Assembly: GCF_000614145.1 (NCBI RefSeq)
Contig: NZ_BAKK01000004.1
Coordinates: forward strand, 1 to 64,000
Direction: 5' to 3'
From: Bacteroides faecichinchillae JCM 17102
GTDB taxonomy: Bacteria > Bacteroidota > Bacteroidia > Bacteroidales > Bacteroidaceae
DNA: 64,000 bases
Every line of letters begins with the position of its first letter. Position 1 is the stretch's first letter. The position numbers were made by a program, and so were the translations under genes. The notes beneath the pieces are model-generated. The model did not search any database. It was given only the letters and a program-made list of their open reading frames with translations, and was not told the DNA's origin. Below are positions 18,966 through 27,940 of the stretch, piece after piece.

Positions 18966-18996
18966 CAAAGTAACACATTAAATTCATTCATTACAA
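18966..18996 (-). promoter_or_regulatory. Promoter of lipoprotein at 17414
   Basis: On the minus strand TTG (18994-18996) is followed 20 nt later by TTACTTTG (18966-18973), one mismatch from TAnnTTTG. The surrounding leader closely matches that of the 20975-21005 promoter. Confidence 0.6.
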
Positions 18997-19190
18997 GGTC
19001 CATTTTCTATATTTTATGTTCTATTGTTAATAACAAAAAAGAGAAAAAAGGAAAGATTTTTATTTTAATAGTAATTATCATTGCTGCGTACTTATTCCTT
19101 GATATATTTCAATTATTTAGAAATTAGTTCTTTGTTTATTGTAATTGCATCCAGTAAATATTTTATTTACAAGCATTCTATCTATACTTT

Positions 19191-19251
19191 AAAAGCATAT
19201 TTCAGCAAAGGACTCATTGAAAAAGTCGTTTCTTTGCCGAAATATGCTTTT
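19191..19251 (-). terminator. Long hairpin between the paralogues
   Basis: Arms 19191-19210 and 19232-19251 are complementary at 19 of 20 positions (AAAAGCATATTTCAGCAAAG and CTTTGCCGAAATATGCTTTT). A smaller GACT/AGTC stem sits in the loop. It probably ends the 19378 transcript. The T run is better on the plus strand, where no gene ends. Confidence 0.55.
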
Positions 19252-19377
19252 TTAGGGAATGACTTAAAAGAGTTACCTTTCTATCATTTCTCCCCGATTA
19301 AACAGAAGTATATAAAAAGTAAGGGATACCCTTACCCTACTTGAGGAGACCTTGCTTCCATTTCATTTATAAAGAAA

Positions 19378-20937
19378 TTATTCATTTATAATCTCAATAT
19401 CATCAAGATAAAGGGTACTACCCGGTGCACCGCTGAATTTATCTCCATTAGCAGATGAAGATGCAATTATTGCAAAACGATATTTCTTAGCAGAATTATA
19501 TTCCTTAATATAATTTAACGTTAAAGTAAACGGAGCATAATCATCTACCTTTTCGTCAGTAGAGAACTGAGCAAGAGCAACAACTCTGTCTGCAGAAGTA
19601 TAAATATTAGTTCCATCTAAGTACTGTTCTTCACTCTCATCTTCAATCTCATAAAGTACAGCACTAATCATACAAGCATCTTTCATACTGTCGTCTTCTA
19701 CAACCACATCTTTCTTTCCTTCAGGATCATCACAACGATAGTATACATCACCCGGTGAATATTTATAGAATCCAGTAACCTTTAACGGTTTCTCATTCCA
19801 AACCAATCCAAAACGTGTACACATCAACGCACTAGCAAATGCATATTCAGTATTAAAATGACCTAAGAATAGTGTTCCTGCAGTAATTTTAGGAATCATA
19901 CCATAAGCTCCTTTTGAATCTATAGTCGAAACTTTAGCTGCTCCAGTACCTAAATGTGCATCAGATACTTTTTCTACGGCAAAGGGAGTATCTGCTAGTT
20001 CAGGGTATGTTTGTCCCAACATAGCTTTAATCAAATAGACGCCTGTATTAGATGTATCCCAATAGCCTCCTGCGGGAGAATAGAATCCCAATAAAACGTC
20101 ATCATCTCCTTTTTGTTCTTCCCAACTTTCAAAATCAAACTTATTAATAGTATGCTTAGCAATAACCTTATATACTTTAGTATTACCATTTTCCGCCATC
20201 ACTGTATATTTCACTTCTTGACTAAAATCTTGTTCAATGCCAGAAGCCGGTGTTAGCATAGCCTTACTGGATACTGTAACTTCAGGAACTAATTTTAATT
20301 GATCCACTGTCGCATTACCTCTTACGGAAAAAGTAATTATACCTTTTTCCTCATCAATCACAGGTTGCTCTGTTACAACGTCATTATCAAAAATAAAGCT
20401 AGTAATTTTTGCCTCGTTACTCTCAGAGCCTGTCAGTTTAGTTCCATTATAAACAACTCTTACATTTTGAATTAAGTCAGATAGTTTTGCAGCAATGTCT
20501 AAATTTACAGTAACGGCATTACCCGATATAACACCTTCGGCATCAATATCAGCAATCAAAGAGTATTGTTCTACAGTTAATCTTTGTTTACCAGCAAACT
20601 TATAATTATCTCCATCCTTTGTTAATTCACAGTTCTGCAAAGATATAGTACCTAAATCCATATTCATAAAACTGAAATCTTTCAATTCCATATTTACAGA
20701 TGTTTTACTAGATTCTGTAATGGTAATATTTTTAGGAATATCAACGCCAATATGCATTTCTTCATCACCAGCTGCCAAATAAATATTTAATGTACCTTTA
20801 TAACCTCCTATTACTTGAGAGGTTAATTGATTTCCACTACCATTACTTTCATCATCGTCGTCACTACAAGCCGTGAAAAGACTGACAGAACAAATAAGCA
20901 TAAACAAATAGAATAAACTTCTTTTCATAATCTTCAT
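19378..20937 (-). CDS. Calycin-like plus PCMD lipoprotein, second copy
   Basis: 519 residues. Signal peptide MKIMKRSLFYLFMLICSVSL then FTACSDDDD lipobox region, nearly the same as the neighbour at 17414 (MKIMKKSLFCLYMLICSV). Calycin-like barrel at about 45-170 (GYKGTLNIYLAAGDEE, TVNLDIAAKLSDLIQNVRVV), beta sandwich at 175-265 and PCMD at 270-519, with the C-terminal SGAPGSTLYLDDIEIINE. The leader sequences also match, so a tandem duplication including the promoter is likely. The two copies have diverged well beyond recent gene conversion. Confidence 0.75.
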   Translation of the reverse strand: MKIMKRSLFYLFMLICSVSLFTACSDDDDESNGSGNQLTSQVIGGYKGTLNIYLAAGDEEMHIGVDIPKNITITESSKTSVNMELKDFSFMNMDLGTISLQNCELTKDGDNYKFAGKQRLTVEQYSLIADIDAEGVISGNAVTVNLDIAAKLSDLIQNVRVVYNGTKLTGSESNEAKITSFIFDNDVVTEQPVIDEEKGIITFSVRGNATVDQLKLVPEVTVSSKAMLTPASGIEQDFSQEVKYTVMAENGNTKVYKVIAKHTINKFDFESWEEQKGDDDVLLGFYSPAGGYWDTSNTGVYLIKAMLGQTYPELADTPFAVEKVSDAHLGTGAAKVSTIDSKGAYGMIPKITAGTLFLGHFNTEYAFASALMCTRFGLVWNEKPLKVTGFYKYSPGDVYYRCDDPEGKKDVVVEDDSMKDACMISAVLYEIEDESEEQYLDGTNIYTSADRVVALAQFSTDEKVDDYAPFTLTLNYIKEYNSAKKYRFAIIASSSANGDKFSGAPGSTLYLDDIEIINE

Positions 20938-20974
20938 ACTTTAATTATAAATCATTTAACACATAAAAACTTTG

Positions 20975-21005
20975 CAAAGTTATACATCAGGCTTATTTCT
21001 AACAA
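20975..21005 (-). promoter_or_regulatory. Promoter of lipoprotein at 19378
   Basis: On the minus strand TTG (21003-21005) precedes TAACTTTG (20975-20982) by 20 nt; TAACTTTG is a full match to TAnnTTTG. Confidence 0.65.
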
Positions 21006-21291
21006 GGTCTATTCTCTACTTTTTATGTTCTTTTTTTAATAATAATCTACATAATATAAGATTTTGCACAAATCGTATCTATGTAATCACAACTCATTAC
21101 TACATAATACACCAACTGCTACAAATTTTTCTACTAATCAAATAATCGTAATTATTCATCCTTTTTATAAGATCTCTACTCTTGCCCATTAATGACTCTC
21201 ATAATCAGTTCTCGATTCGAACAATTACATCTTGTTTTATTATCATCAAAGTCCTAACATTGAAGATTTACAGAGATTTCAAATCATCCTG
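21006..21291. other. AT-rich spacer upstream of integrase remnant
   Basis: AT-rich spacer between the promoter of the 19378 lipoprotein and the integrase remnant; the whole gene-free stretch runs 20938-21291. I see no gene, RNA or clear att duplication. Confidence 0.4.
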
Positions 21292-22385
21292 TTACACACA
21301 AATAAACTGCACTTTACGAATTGTTTGAAAAGTAGGAACATAACTAGAGATCTTCAATTCAATACCCAACTCTTTCCTATATCTTCCAAATACCTATTCA
21401 CATTAGCCAATACATCATATATTCGATTCCTTATCTGTCTTTGAGTTCGTTCTCGATTATCCAGAATCGGAAATATGTATTTACGTTGTGGCGAACGATA
21501 GTGATTCATCATTTCCACAGCCTTTTCTTGCAATGGCAAAATTATAAGCTTCTTCGTTTTCTGACGAACATACACCAAACGTTCACCTTCAAAATTCTTA
21601 TCAATCAAGAACGCCATATCTGTGAAATTTATCCCACCCATTAAATAGGAGAACATAAACATATCAACTGCTAACCTCTTATATAAACGTGCTTCTGACA
21701 CATCATATTCAATAACCTGCTTCACCTACTCTTTGGTTATCGCACGTTTAGCTGTCTCCTTATGCAACTTAGATACCTTGTATTTCTTAAACGGATATAA
21801 ACCAGTTTTTACTAACCCCTCAGTCAAAGCTAAATTATAGACCGCCCGTAATGTTCTAAAACGGATGCCAATCGTATTGTCTTCCAATTTGCAACATCTT
21901 AACCATGATTCATACGCTTTCAACCAATTCACATCTATCTCTGAGAAGTATATATCTAAATGCCCTTTATACTTCAACAGAGAGTTATATACCTGCTGTA
22001 CAGAAAGCGCATACCCTAACCTACCTTCGTCTTTAAGTTGGGCTATATACTCATTAAACAGTTCACCGACCGTTCTAGCCTTCTGGACTGGTACAATCGC
22101 TTCAATTAAAGTAGTAGGTGTATACTCTCGCTTCTCTACAGAGAACTCAAGTATCTGCTCTGCATACTTCTGCTCTTGTTCATTAATTACCTTAATCAGC
22201 TGTTCTCTATTAGGACAGTTACGTTTAGGCTTGTTCTTCTCAAAGTCCCAAAATTTAGGATTGACAGAGATTCCAAGACTGATATACTTCTTTTTACCAC
22301 CTTTACAGACACGTAACATGATCGGATGTTCACCATTACTAAGAGTTTTAGATCTGTAGCACAACACATTAGCTGTAGCATTCAT
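21292..22385 (-). pseudogene. Tyrosine recombinase (integrase) remnant
   Basis: N-terminal arm-binding domain (VLCYRSKTLSNGEHPIMLRV), then a SAM-like core-binding domain (TVGELFNEYIAQLKDEGRLG), then part of the catalytic domain. Three lesions are visible. First, an amber TAG at 21726-21728 stands where AITKEQVKQVIEYD is expected (CAG to TAG). Second, one base is lost near 21369-21375. Third, the C-terminus ends in SSYVPTFQTIRKVQ and lacks the His-x-x-Arg and catalytic Tyr boxes. The box I region reads YLMGGINFTDMAFL with no arginine; IntDOT of CTnDOT also lacks this residue. It is adjacent to two tRNA genes, a usual integration address. It is not expected to be active. Confidence 0.85.
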
Positions 22386-22393
22386 TGCAATTT

Positions 22394-22429
22394 CGGTTTA
22401 ACTCTTGGTTTAACTCTCAGTTTAATTTA
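22394..22429. repeat. Three 12-nt tandem units upstream of integrase remnant
   Basis: CGGTTTAACTCT, TGGTTTAACTCT and CAGTTTAATTTA lie directly in front of the integrase start. They may be arm-type sites or an operator left from the element. Confidence 0.5.
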
Positions 22430-22491
22430 GTAGTATAAATCCAACTTTAATCAGCACTAGAGACAAGATAGCCCCATGACAGGTATATAAA

Positions 22492-22525
22492 AAAAGCTCC
22501 GTAAATCAATGATTTACAGAGCTTT
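22492..22525 (-). terminator. Terminator of the tRNA transcript
   Basis: Arms AAAAGCTCCGTAAATCA and TGATTTACAGAGCTTTT (16 of 17 pairs). On the minus strand it ends in seven Ts. Confidence 0.75.
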
Positions 22526-22541
22526 TAATCAGGAATACTCG

Positions 22542-22625
22542 TACTCGAAGCGGGACTTGAACCCGCACAGCCGCAATGGCCAAAGGATTTTAAGTCCTTC
22601 GTGTCTACCATTCCACCATTCGAGC
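22542..22625 (-). tRNA. tRNA-Leu (anticodon TAA)
   Basis: 84-nt cloverleaf. Acceptor GCTCGAA pairs with TTCGAGT, the T arm is GCGGGTTCAAGTCCCGC, a long variable arm is present, and the anticodon loop ACTTAAAAT shows TAA. CCA is not encoded. The next tRNA is 14 nt upstream. Confidence 0.95.
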
Positions 22626-22639
22626 ATCCTTTCAAAGAG

Positions 22640-22712
22640 AGCGGAAAACGAGACTCGAACTCGCGACCCTAACCTTGGCAAGGTTATGCTCTACCAACTG
22701 AGCTATTTCCGC
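22640..22712 (-). tRNA. tRNA-Gly (anticodon GCC)
   Basis: 73-nt cloverleaf. Acceptor GCGGAAA pairs with TTTCCGC, the anticodon loop TTGCCAA shows GCC, and the T arm contains GAGTTCGAGTCTC. It is transcribed ahead of tRNA-Leu. Confidence 0.96.
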
Positions 22713-22804
22713 GTTTTTTCAACGGGTGCAAAGATAAGGAGATTTGTTCTTTCTGCCAAATCTTTTCGGAGGAAAGTTTAAAAACATTCCTCCAATTTCT
22801 CATT

Positions 22805-24143
22805 TTACCGACCAAGAAGAGCTTTTTCAGCTGTTTCCATACCCGAAAAATTAAAACCTTTGACCACTCGCTGCATCAAAACAGAAATTTCATCATTGCA
22901 AAGATTACCAATACTACCTTCATGTGTATGATGAACCTCTTTACTATGAGTAAACTTACCAGCTTCAATATCTAAACCTACTTTTTTATATGCATCACGA
23001 AAAGGCACTCCTTCCCGAGCCAATCGGTTCACTTCTTCAACGCTAAAAATCAGAAGATATTTATCATCATCCAGTATATGCTCATTGACCTTAATTTCTT
23101 CCATAATATATGTCGTCATTTGCAAACAATCTTTCAGTTCTTGGAAAGCAGGTAAAAAAACTTCCTTGATAATCTGCAAATCACGAAAATAACCGGAAGG
23201 TAAATTATTGGCGATCATCATTATCTGCTGAGGTAGTGACTGCAGCTTATTACATTTGGCACGAGTCAACTCAAATACATCCGGATTTTTTTTATGAGGC
23301 ATTATACTAGAACCTGTCGTACATTCATCCGGCAATTTCACAAAACCGAAGTTTTGGCTATTGAACATACAAGCATCAAAAGCAAGCTTGGAAATAGTTC
23401 CAGCAATAGAGCTAAAGCAAATGCCACATTACGTTCCATTTTGCCACGCCCCATCTGGCATATACTACATTATAATTCAATGAATCAAAGCCAAGTAATT
23501 GAGTTGTCATCGTACGATTCAATGGAAACGAAGAACCGTATCCGGCAGCAGAACCTAATGGATTGCGATTACACATCTTAAATGCAGCTTGTAAGAAAAG
23601 CATATCATCTACCAGACTCTCAGCATATGCACCAAACCACAATCCAAATGAAGATGGCATTGCAATCTGCAAATGTGTATATCCCGGCATCAGTACATTC
23701 TTATAGCGTTCACTTTGACGAATCAACACATGGAAAAGTTGCTCTACAGATTCTGCAATCTCTTTAATCTGAGTACGTGTAAAGAGTTTCAGATCAAGCA
23801 AAACCTGGTCATTGCGAGAACGACCACTATGAATCTTTTTTCCAATGTCTCCCAAACGCCGCGTTAACATCAATTCAACTTGTGAATGTACATCTTCTAC
23901 TCCTTCTTCAATCACAAAATCACCTTTTTCAGCAGAAGCATAAATATTTTTTAGTTCAGCAAGCAACTGAGTCAATTCTTCCTTTGTCAGTAGCCCGATG
24001 CTCTCAAGCATCGTTATATGCGCCATCGAACCCAGCACATCATGTTTAGCAAGATAGAGGTCCATTTCACGATCACGTCCTACCGTAAACCGTTCAATAT
24101 CCTTATTCACCTGAACGGATTTTTCCCAAAGTTTCTGTGCCAT
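22805..24143 (-). CDS. argH: Argininosuccinate lyase (frame broken by two lost bases)
   Basis: Splits argininosuccinate into arginine and fumarate. The start MAQKLWEKS at 24143 follows the SRPBCC gene by 23 nt; an upstream in-frame ATG would add nine unlikely residues. SGRSRNDQV and PGYTHLQIAMP are present, and the catalytic loop GSSIMPHKKNPDVFEL contains the active serine. Two single bases are lost: one near 23451-23455 (AGAATGGGG read as AGATGGGG) and one near 23406-23412 (GCTTCTATT read as GCTCTATT). Restored, the segment reads ARMGRGKMERNVAFALASIA and the protein has 446 residues. Both losses are likely sequence errors. Confidence 0.94.
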
Positions 24144-24166
24144 ATATATAAGAAGGTGTTTCTTTA

Positions 24167-24577
24167 TCAATAATTAATAAGTGACAACATTTCAACCATC
24201 TTTTCCAATCCTTCCTGAAGAGGTTTCTGCACCATCGCTTTCATAAAAGGGTTAATTTCCATACTAATGGCTATTTTAATATTACACTCCTCTTCACCTA
24301 TAGACATCAACTGAATCACAAGGCTGAAAGGAAGCGGAGAATTAGTGGTTTCCAACTTAATGTAGTCATATGGCTGACGCTCCACAATCTTCAGAACCAG
24401 TTGTCCTACCGGTGCCACACTGAAACTAAGCGTATCAGAATCGAAGCTCATATCTTTCACCTTATCTTCCGGCAAACGGTCTTTAATCTTCTCTAAATTA
24501 CTGAGATCAGAAAGTTTCTCATACACACGTTCCTGACTATAAGGAATGACCTTTACATTACTCTCAAAATTAGTCAT
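24167..24577 (-). CDS. SRPBCC-family small protein
   Basis: 136 residues. The pattern (FESNVKVIPYSQERVYEKLSDLSNLEKIKDRLP at the start and a C-terminal amphipathic helix MKAMVQKPLQEGLEKMVEMLSLI) matches START/Bet v1-like SRPBCC folds. These bind hydrophobic ligands. No catalytic residues can be named. It lies between pyrE and argH in the same orientation, in a minus-strand run that starts at prmC. The pyrimidine or arginine link is positional only. Confidence 0.75.
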   Translation of the reverse strand: MTNFESNVKVIPYSQERVYEKLSDLSNLEKIKDRLPEDKVKDMSFDSDTLSFSVAPVGQLVLKIVERQPYDYIKLETTNSPLPFSLVIQLMSIGEEECNIKIAISMEINPFMKAMVQKPLQEGLEKMVEMLSLINY

Positions 24578-24677
24578 ATATACTCGATTTATAAAAAATA
24601 AAGAAAGAACTATCCGAATAAAAAATTACCCGGATGGCTCTTTCCCACATTATACATATTTTTATCAAAAAGATACT

Positions 24678-25315
24678 TTATTTTCCTGCATCCCAATGAG
24701 CCGGATCTTTACGCCACTCATTCAGCGTTGCAATATCTTCTTCTTCAATATAGCCTGTGCGAAGTGCTACATCGAGCACCGCTTCATAATTGCTCAATGT
24801 TACCAAGGGAACTCTTGCTTCTTTAAATGCCTGTTCCGCAACCGGAAATCCATAAGTAAAAGCAGCAATCATACCAATTACTTCACAACCGTCACGACGA
24901 ATAGCCTCTACAGCTTTCAGACTACTACCTCCGGTAGAAATCAAATCTTCTACAACTACAACTTTCATACCCGGACGAAGTTCTCCTTCAATTAGATTCT
25001 CCAATCCATGGTCTTTAGGAGTAGAACGAACATAAACAAACGGAAGATTCAAGCATCGGCCACCAAGGCTCCCTGAGGAATAGCACCTGTAGCAACACCT
25101 GCAATCGCATCTACTTGTCCAAACCGTTCTAATACCAAACGCGTAATTTCAACCTTTACAAAATTACGTAAAGAAGGATAAGACAGAGTTTTACGGTTAT
25201 CGCAGTAAAAGGGGGATTTCCATCCAGAAGCCCATGTAAAAGGATTAGCTGGTTGAAGTTTAATTGCTTTAATCTTCAGTAGTTTCTCCGCGAACAGTCT
25301 CTCTAAGTTTTTCAT
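24678..25315 (-). CDS. pyrE: Orotate phosphoribosyltransferase (frame broken by one lost base)
   Basis: Forms orotidine 5'-phosphate from orotate and PRPP. The PRPP-binding loop VVVVEDLISTGGSS is clear in the second part, and WKSPFYCDNRKTLS is the orotate-side motif. One base is lost around 25051-25054, so VADALNLPFVYV reads VADA then stop. Restored length is 212 residues. A -7 box at 25344-25351 gives it its own promoter, and recX lies 79 nt upstream. Confidence 0.94.
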
Positions 25316-25343
25316 AACAAAACTAACTATTAATTATTCGCTG

Positions 25344-25351
25344 CAAAATTA
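25344..25351 (-). promoter_or_regulatory. pyrE -7 box
   Basis: TAATTTTG on the minus strand matches TAnnTTTG, 28 nt before the pyrE start. No TTG is seen at -33. Confidence 0.5.
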
Positions 25352-25394
25352 CGGAAATAGAATGAAATTAAAAAGAAGATATTCGTTTATTTTT

Positions 25395-25877
25395 TCATTC
25401 TTCGTATGCATCCTCTTCCGATACTTCTATGCAACGTTTGATATCTTTTATTTCAAATCCACGACTTATAGCAAAGCGAATGAGTTTTTGGTTCAGTTCG
25501 TATTCATTCTGTGCATGAATACTCTTACGTTTGGATGCTAATAATCCCTTTAATATCGAAAGATATTCTTCTTCATCAATCTCATTCAAATAACGCCAAG
25601 CTGTATCTGAAGGAATCTTCTTCATATAAAGTCCCTGAGCTATTTTTACTTTACCCCACTTTGCAAACCGAAATTTATCTTTGACAAAAGCACGACAATA
25701 CCGTTCATCATCAATATATTTTTCAGTTTCTAGCTGACTAAGGATGCGGGCGATAGCTTCATAAGCAATCCCCCATCGTTGTAATTTATCATTTATCTCC
25801 GCCCGACAATGTTCGGCAGAAGAACAATAGGAAGCAACCTTATTCAAAGCTTCCTCTTCAGTTATTTGTGCACTCAT
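25395..25877 (-). CDS. recX: Regulatory protein RecX
   Basis: 160 residues, rich in helices with three RecX repeats: YCSSAEHCRAEINDKLQRWG, YIDDERYCRAFVKDKFRFAKWG and KRKSIHAQNEYELNQKLIRFAISRGF. RecX inhibits RecA filaments. It overlaps prmC by 4 nt (stop and start share bases), so translation is coupled. A recA gene is not in the window, which is common in Bacteroidetes. Confidence 0.85.
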   Translation of the reverse strand: MSAQITEEEALNKVASYCSSAEHCRAEINDKLQRWGIAYEAIARILSQLETEKYIDDERYCRAFVKDKFRFAKWGKVKIAQGLYMKKIPSDTAWRYLNEIDEEEYLSILKGLLASKRKSIHAQNEYELNQKLIRFAISRGFEIKDIKRCIEVSEEDAYEE

Positions 25878-26710
25878 CGATTGGCTGTAACTATTCTATC
25901 ATTTTCAAAAAGATCCTTTATAACATGTATATTATGATAATGGTTCATTTCCAGTAAGCGAACCATTTCTGTTCCATAAGCCTGATTGATTTCGAAATAG
26001 AGTTTTCCTCCCTGATTTAATAGCTTTTGTCCCAGCACTACAATATGGCGATAAAAGAGTAACGGATCATCATCTGGCACAAACAAAGCCAATTCCGGCT
26101 CCCATTCAAGCACATTCGGCTCCATATCAGCCTTCTCTTTTTCCGTCACATATGGAGGGTTACTTACTATCACATCATACCGTTGTGTGTCTGACACAAT
26201 ATCAGACAGCACATCTTGCTTTTCAAATACCACCCGTCCAGACAAACGTTCATTATTCCAACGCGCAATTTCTAATGCTTCTTCGGATATATCCCATGCC
26301 GTAACCATAGCATTCGGCAACTCTTTTGAAAGAGAGATTGAGATACAACCACTTCCGGTTCCTATATCCAATATATTTTTAGCTTCCGGATTCTCATTTA
26401 TAATCAAATCAACAAGTTCACCGGTTTCCGGTCGAGGAACTAATACTCCTGGAGCCACCCGAAACTGCCTTCCATAAAACTCAGCAATTCCACGAATGTA
26501 TTGTATCGGCTCATTTTTCTGCAAACGGAATATAATGTTTTCTAATTCACGCTGTTTGCATTCGGATAAAGTTATATCTTTGCCCATGTAAATATCAAGC
26601 GCATCGAGCCCTAATATATCACAACAAATTAGCATCGTAAGAGCTTTTACCTCTTCCGGTGGATAAATATCCTTTAATGACAGACGGATGTATGCAGTGA
26701 TATGGTTCAT
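25874..26710 (-). CDS. prmC: Release factor glutamine methyltransferase
   Basis: Methylates the GGQ glutamine of peptide-chain release factors with S-adenosylmethionine. The start MNHITAYIRLSL at 26710 gives about 278 residues and fits the -7 box at 26729-26736; an earlier in-frame ATG would add 42 hydrophobic residues that belong to the divergent promoter zone. The SAM loop ILDIGTGSGCISISLS and the substrate motif VSNPPYV (NPPY) are present, with PRPETGELVD before them. It heads the prmC-recX run and is divergent from ribD. Confidence 0.93.
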   Translation of the reverse strand: MNHITAYIRLSLKDIYPPEEVKALTMLICCDILGLDALDIYMGKDITLSECKQRELENIIFRLQKNEPIQYIRGIAEFYGRQFRVAPGVLVPRPETGELVDLIINENPEAKNILDIGTGSGCISISLSKELPNAMVTAWDISEEALEIARWNNERLSGRVVFEKQDVLSDIVSDTQRYDVIVSNPPYVTEKEKADMEPNVLEWEPELALFVPDDDPLLFYRHIVVLGQKLLNQGGKLYFEINQAYGTEMVRLLEMNHYHNIHVIKDLFENDRIVTANR

Positions 26711-26728
26711 GTTTACATTTTGGGAGTG

Positions 26729-26736
26729 CAAAATTA
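26729..26736 (-). promoter_or_regulatory. prmC -7 box
   Basis: TAATTTTG on the minus strand, 18 nt before the prmC start, in the 50-nt gap to ribD. Confidence 0.5.
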
Positions 26737-26760
26737 AGAATAATAAATCGAAGACCATCA

Positions 26761-27807
26761 ATGGAAGAAGAAAAATATATAAAACGTTGCATTCAATTAG
26801 CAAAAAATGGTTTGTGTAATGTAGCACCAAATCCAATGGTAGGCGCCGTCATTGTGTACGATGGACGTATTATCGGTGAAGGATATCATATCCGTTGCGG
26901 AGAAGCCCATGCCGAAGTCAATGCTATACGCTCCGTAAAAGACACCTCCCTATTAAAACGGTCGACTATATACGTCAGCCTAGAACCCTGTTCACATTAT
27001 GGGAAAACGCCCCCATGTGCAGATTTGATTATCGAAAAACAAATACCCCGTATTGTTATCGGCTGCCAGGACCCATTTTCGGAAGTATCCGGACGTGGAA
27101 TTAAAAAGTTACGTGAAGCGGGACGAGAAGTCATAGTGGGAATGCTAGAGCAAGAATGTAAACAACTGATTCATCGTTTTATTACACTTAATACGCTTCA
27201 TCGCCCTTATATTACACTCAAATGGGCTGAATCTGCCGATCACTTTATCGACAAAGAACGAACAGACGGAACACCTGTCGTCCTTTCCTCCCCACTTTCG
27301 TCTATGCTGGTACACAAAAAAAGAGCAGAAAATGATGCTATAATGGTGGGCAGACGAACAGCAATATTAGATAACCCTTCTTTAACTGTCCGCAATTGGT
27401 ATGGAAAAGATCCGGTGCGAATCGTTTTAGACCGCAGGTTGTCTCTACCCACTTCTCTCCATATATTAGATGGGAACATAGCAACTCTCATTTTTACAGA
27501 AAAGGAGCATCCAAGCCAACACAATCTTACATATATCAAAATTGATTTTACACAGGATATCCTACCGCAAATAATGAATATCCTGTTCCAGCGTAAGATA
27601 CAATCGTTACTAATTGAAGGGGGAAGACAGCTATTGCAAACGTTTATCAACTCCAATCTTTGGGATGAAGCTTTCATTGAACAGTGTCCTACCATGCTAC
27701 ATTCCGGTGTTAAAGCACCTGAAATAAGCAATAATTTTAGTTATTCAGTGGAAACACACTTTGGCAGGACGATTTTGCATCATATCCACGAGAATAAGCT
27801 AAGATAG
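26761..27807 (+). CDS. ribD: Riboflavin biosynthesis deaminase/reductase
   Basis: Bifunctional enzyme for steps two and three of riboflavin synthesis. The deaminase domain (residues 1-145) has the zinc motifs HAEVNAI and PCSHYGKTPPCAD. The reductase domain (about 147-348) contains GRRTAILDNPSLTVR and the LLIEGGRQLLQTFI NADPH loop. 348 residues, normal length. The gap to prmC is 50 nt, so the promoters overlap. No FMN riboswitch is visible in the short leader. Confidence 0.94.
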   Translation: MEEEKYIKRCIQLAKNGLCNVAPNPMVGAVIVYDGRIIGEGYHIRCGEAHAEVNAIRSVKDTSLLKRSTIYVSLEPCSHYGKTPPCADLIIEKQIPRIVIGCQDPFSEVSGRGIKKLREAGREVIVGMLEQECKQLIHRFITLNTLHRPYITLKWAESADHFIDKERTDGTPVVLSSPLSSMLVHKKRAENDAIMVGRRTAILDNPSLTVRNWYGKDPVRIVLDRRLSLPTSLHILDGNIATLIFTEKEHPSQHNLTYIKIDFTQDILPQIMNILFQRKIQSLLIEGGRQLLQTFINSNLWDEAFIEQCPTMLHSGVKAPEISNNFSYSVETHFGRTILHHIHENKLR

Positions 27808-27904
27808 TCCTATTCAAGGAGTTTTAGGTCGATAAAATCAGCATTATTATCTATAATTTTATATAAAACTTGCCTAGAATGTTCTTTATCGGGAAAAATG
27901 TTTC

Positions 27905-27912
27905 TATTTTTG
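27905..27912 (+). promoter_or_regulatory. -7 box of envelope cluster
   Basis: TATTTTTG matches TAnnTTTG, 28 nt before the lipoprotein ATG at 27941. Confidence 0.55.
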
Positions 27913-27940
27913 CAACTTGTAAATAAACACAATCTTTCAA

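Larger units (their letters stand above)
18932..19377. other. Spacer between two paralogous lipoproteins
   Basis: Holds the promoter of the 17414 gene, a 20-bp hairpin (19191-19251) and AT-rich sequence. An 87-codon plus-strand frame at 19081-19344 has no ribosome site or family likeness and I do not call it. Confidence 0.6.

Noticed and set aside
19081..19344. 87-codon open frame on the plus strand
   Set aside because: It overlaps a long hairpin, has no ribosome site or family likeness, and sits in AT-rich DNA where such frames arise by chance.
14400..22541. att direct repeats of the tRNA-Leu 3' end
   Set aside because: I looked for copies of ACTCGAAGCGGGACT-like text at the far side of the accessory region and saw none.
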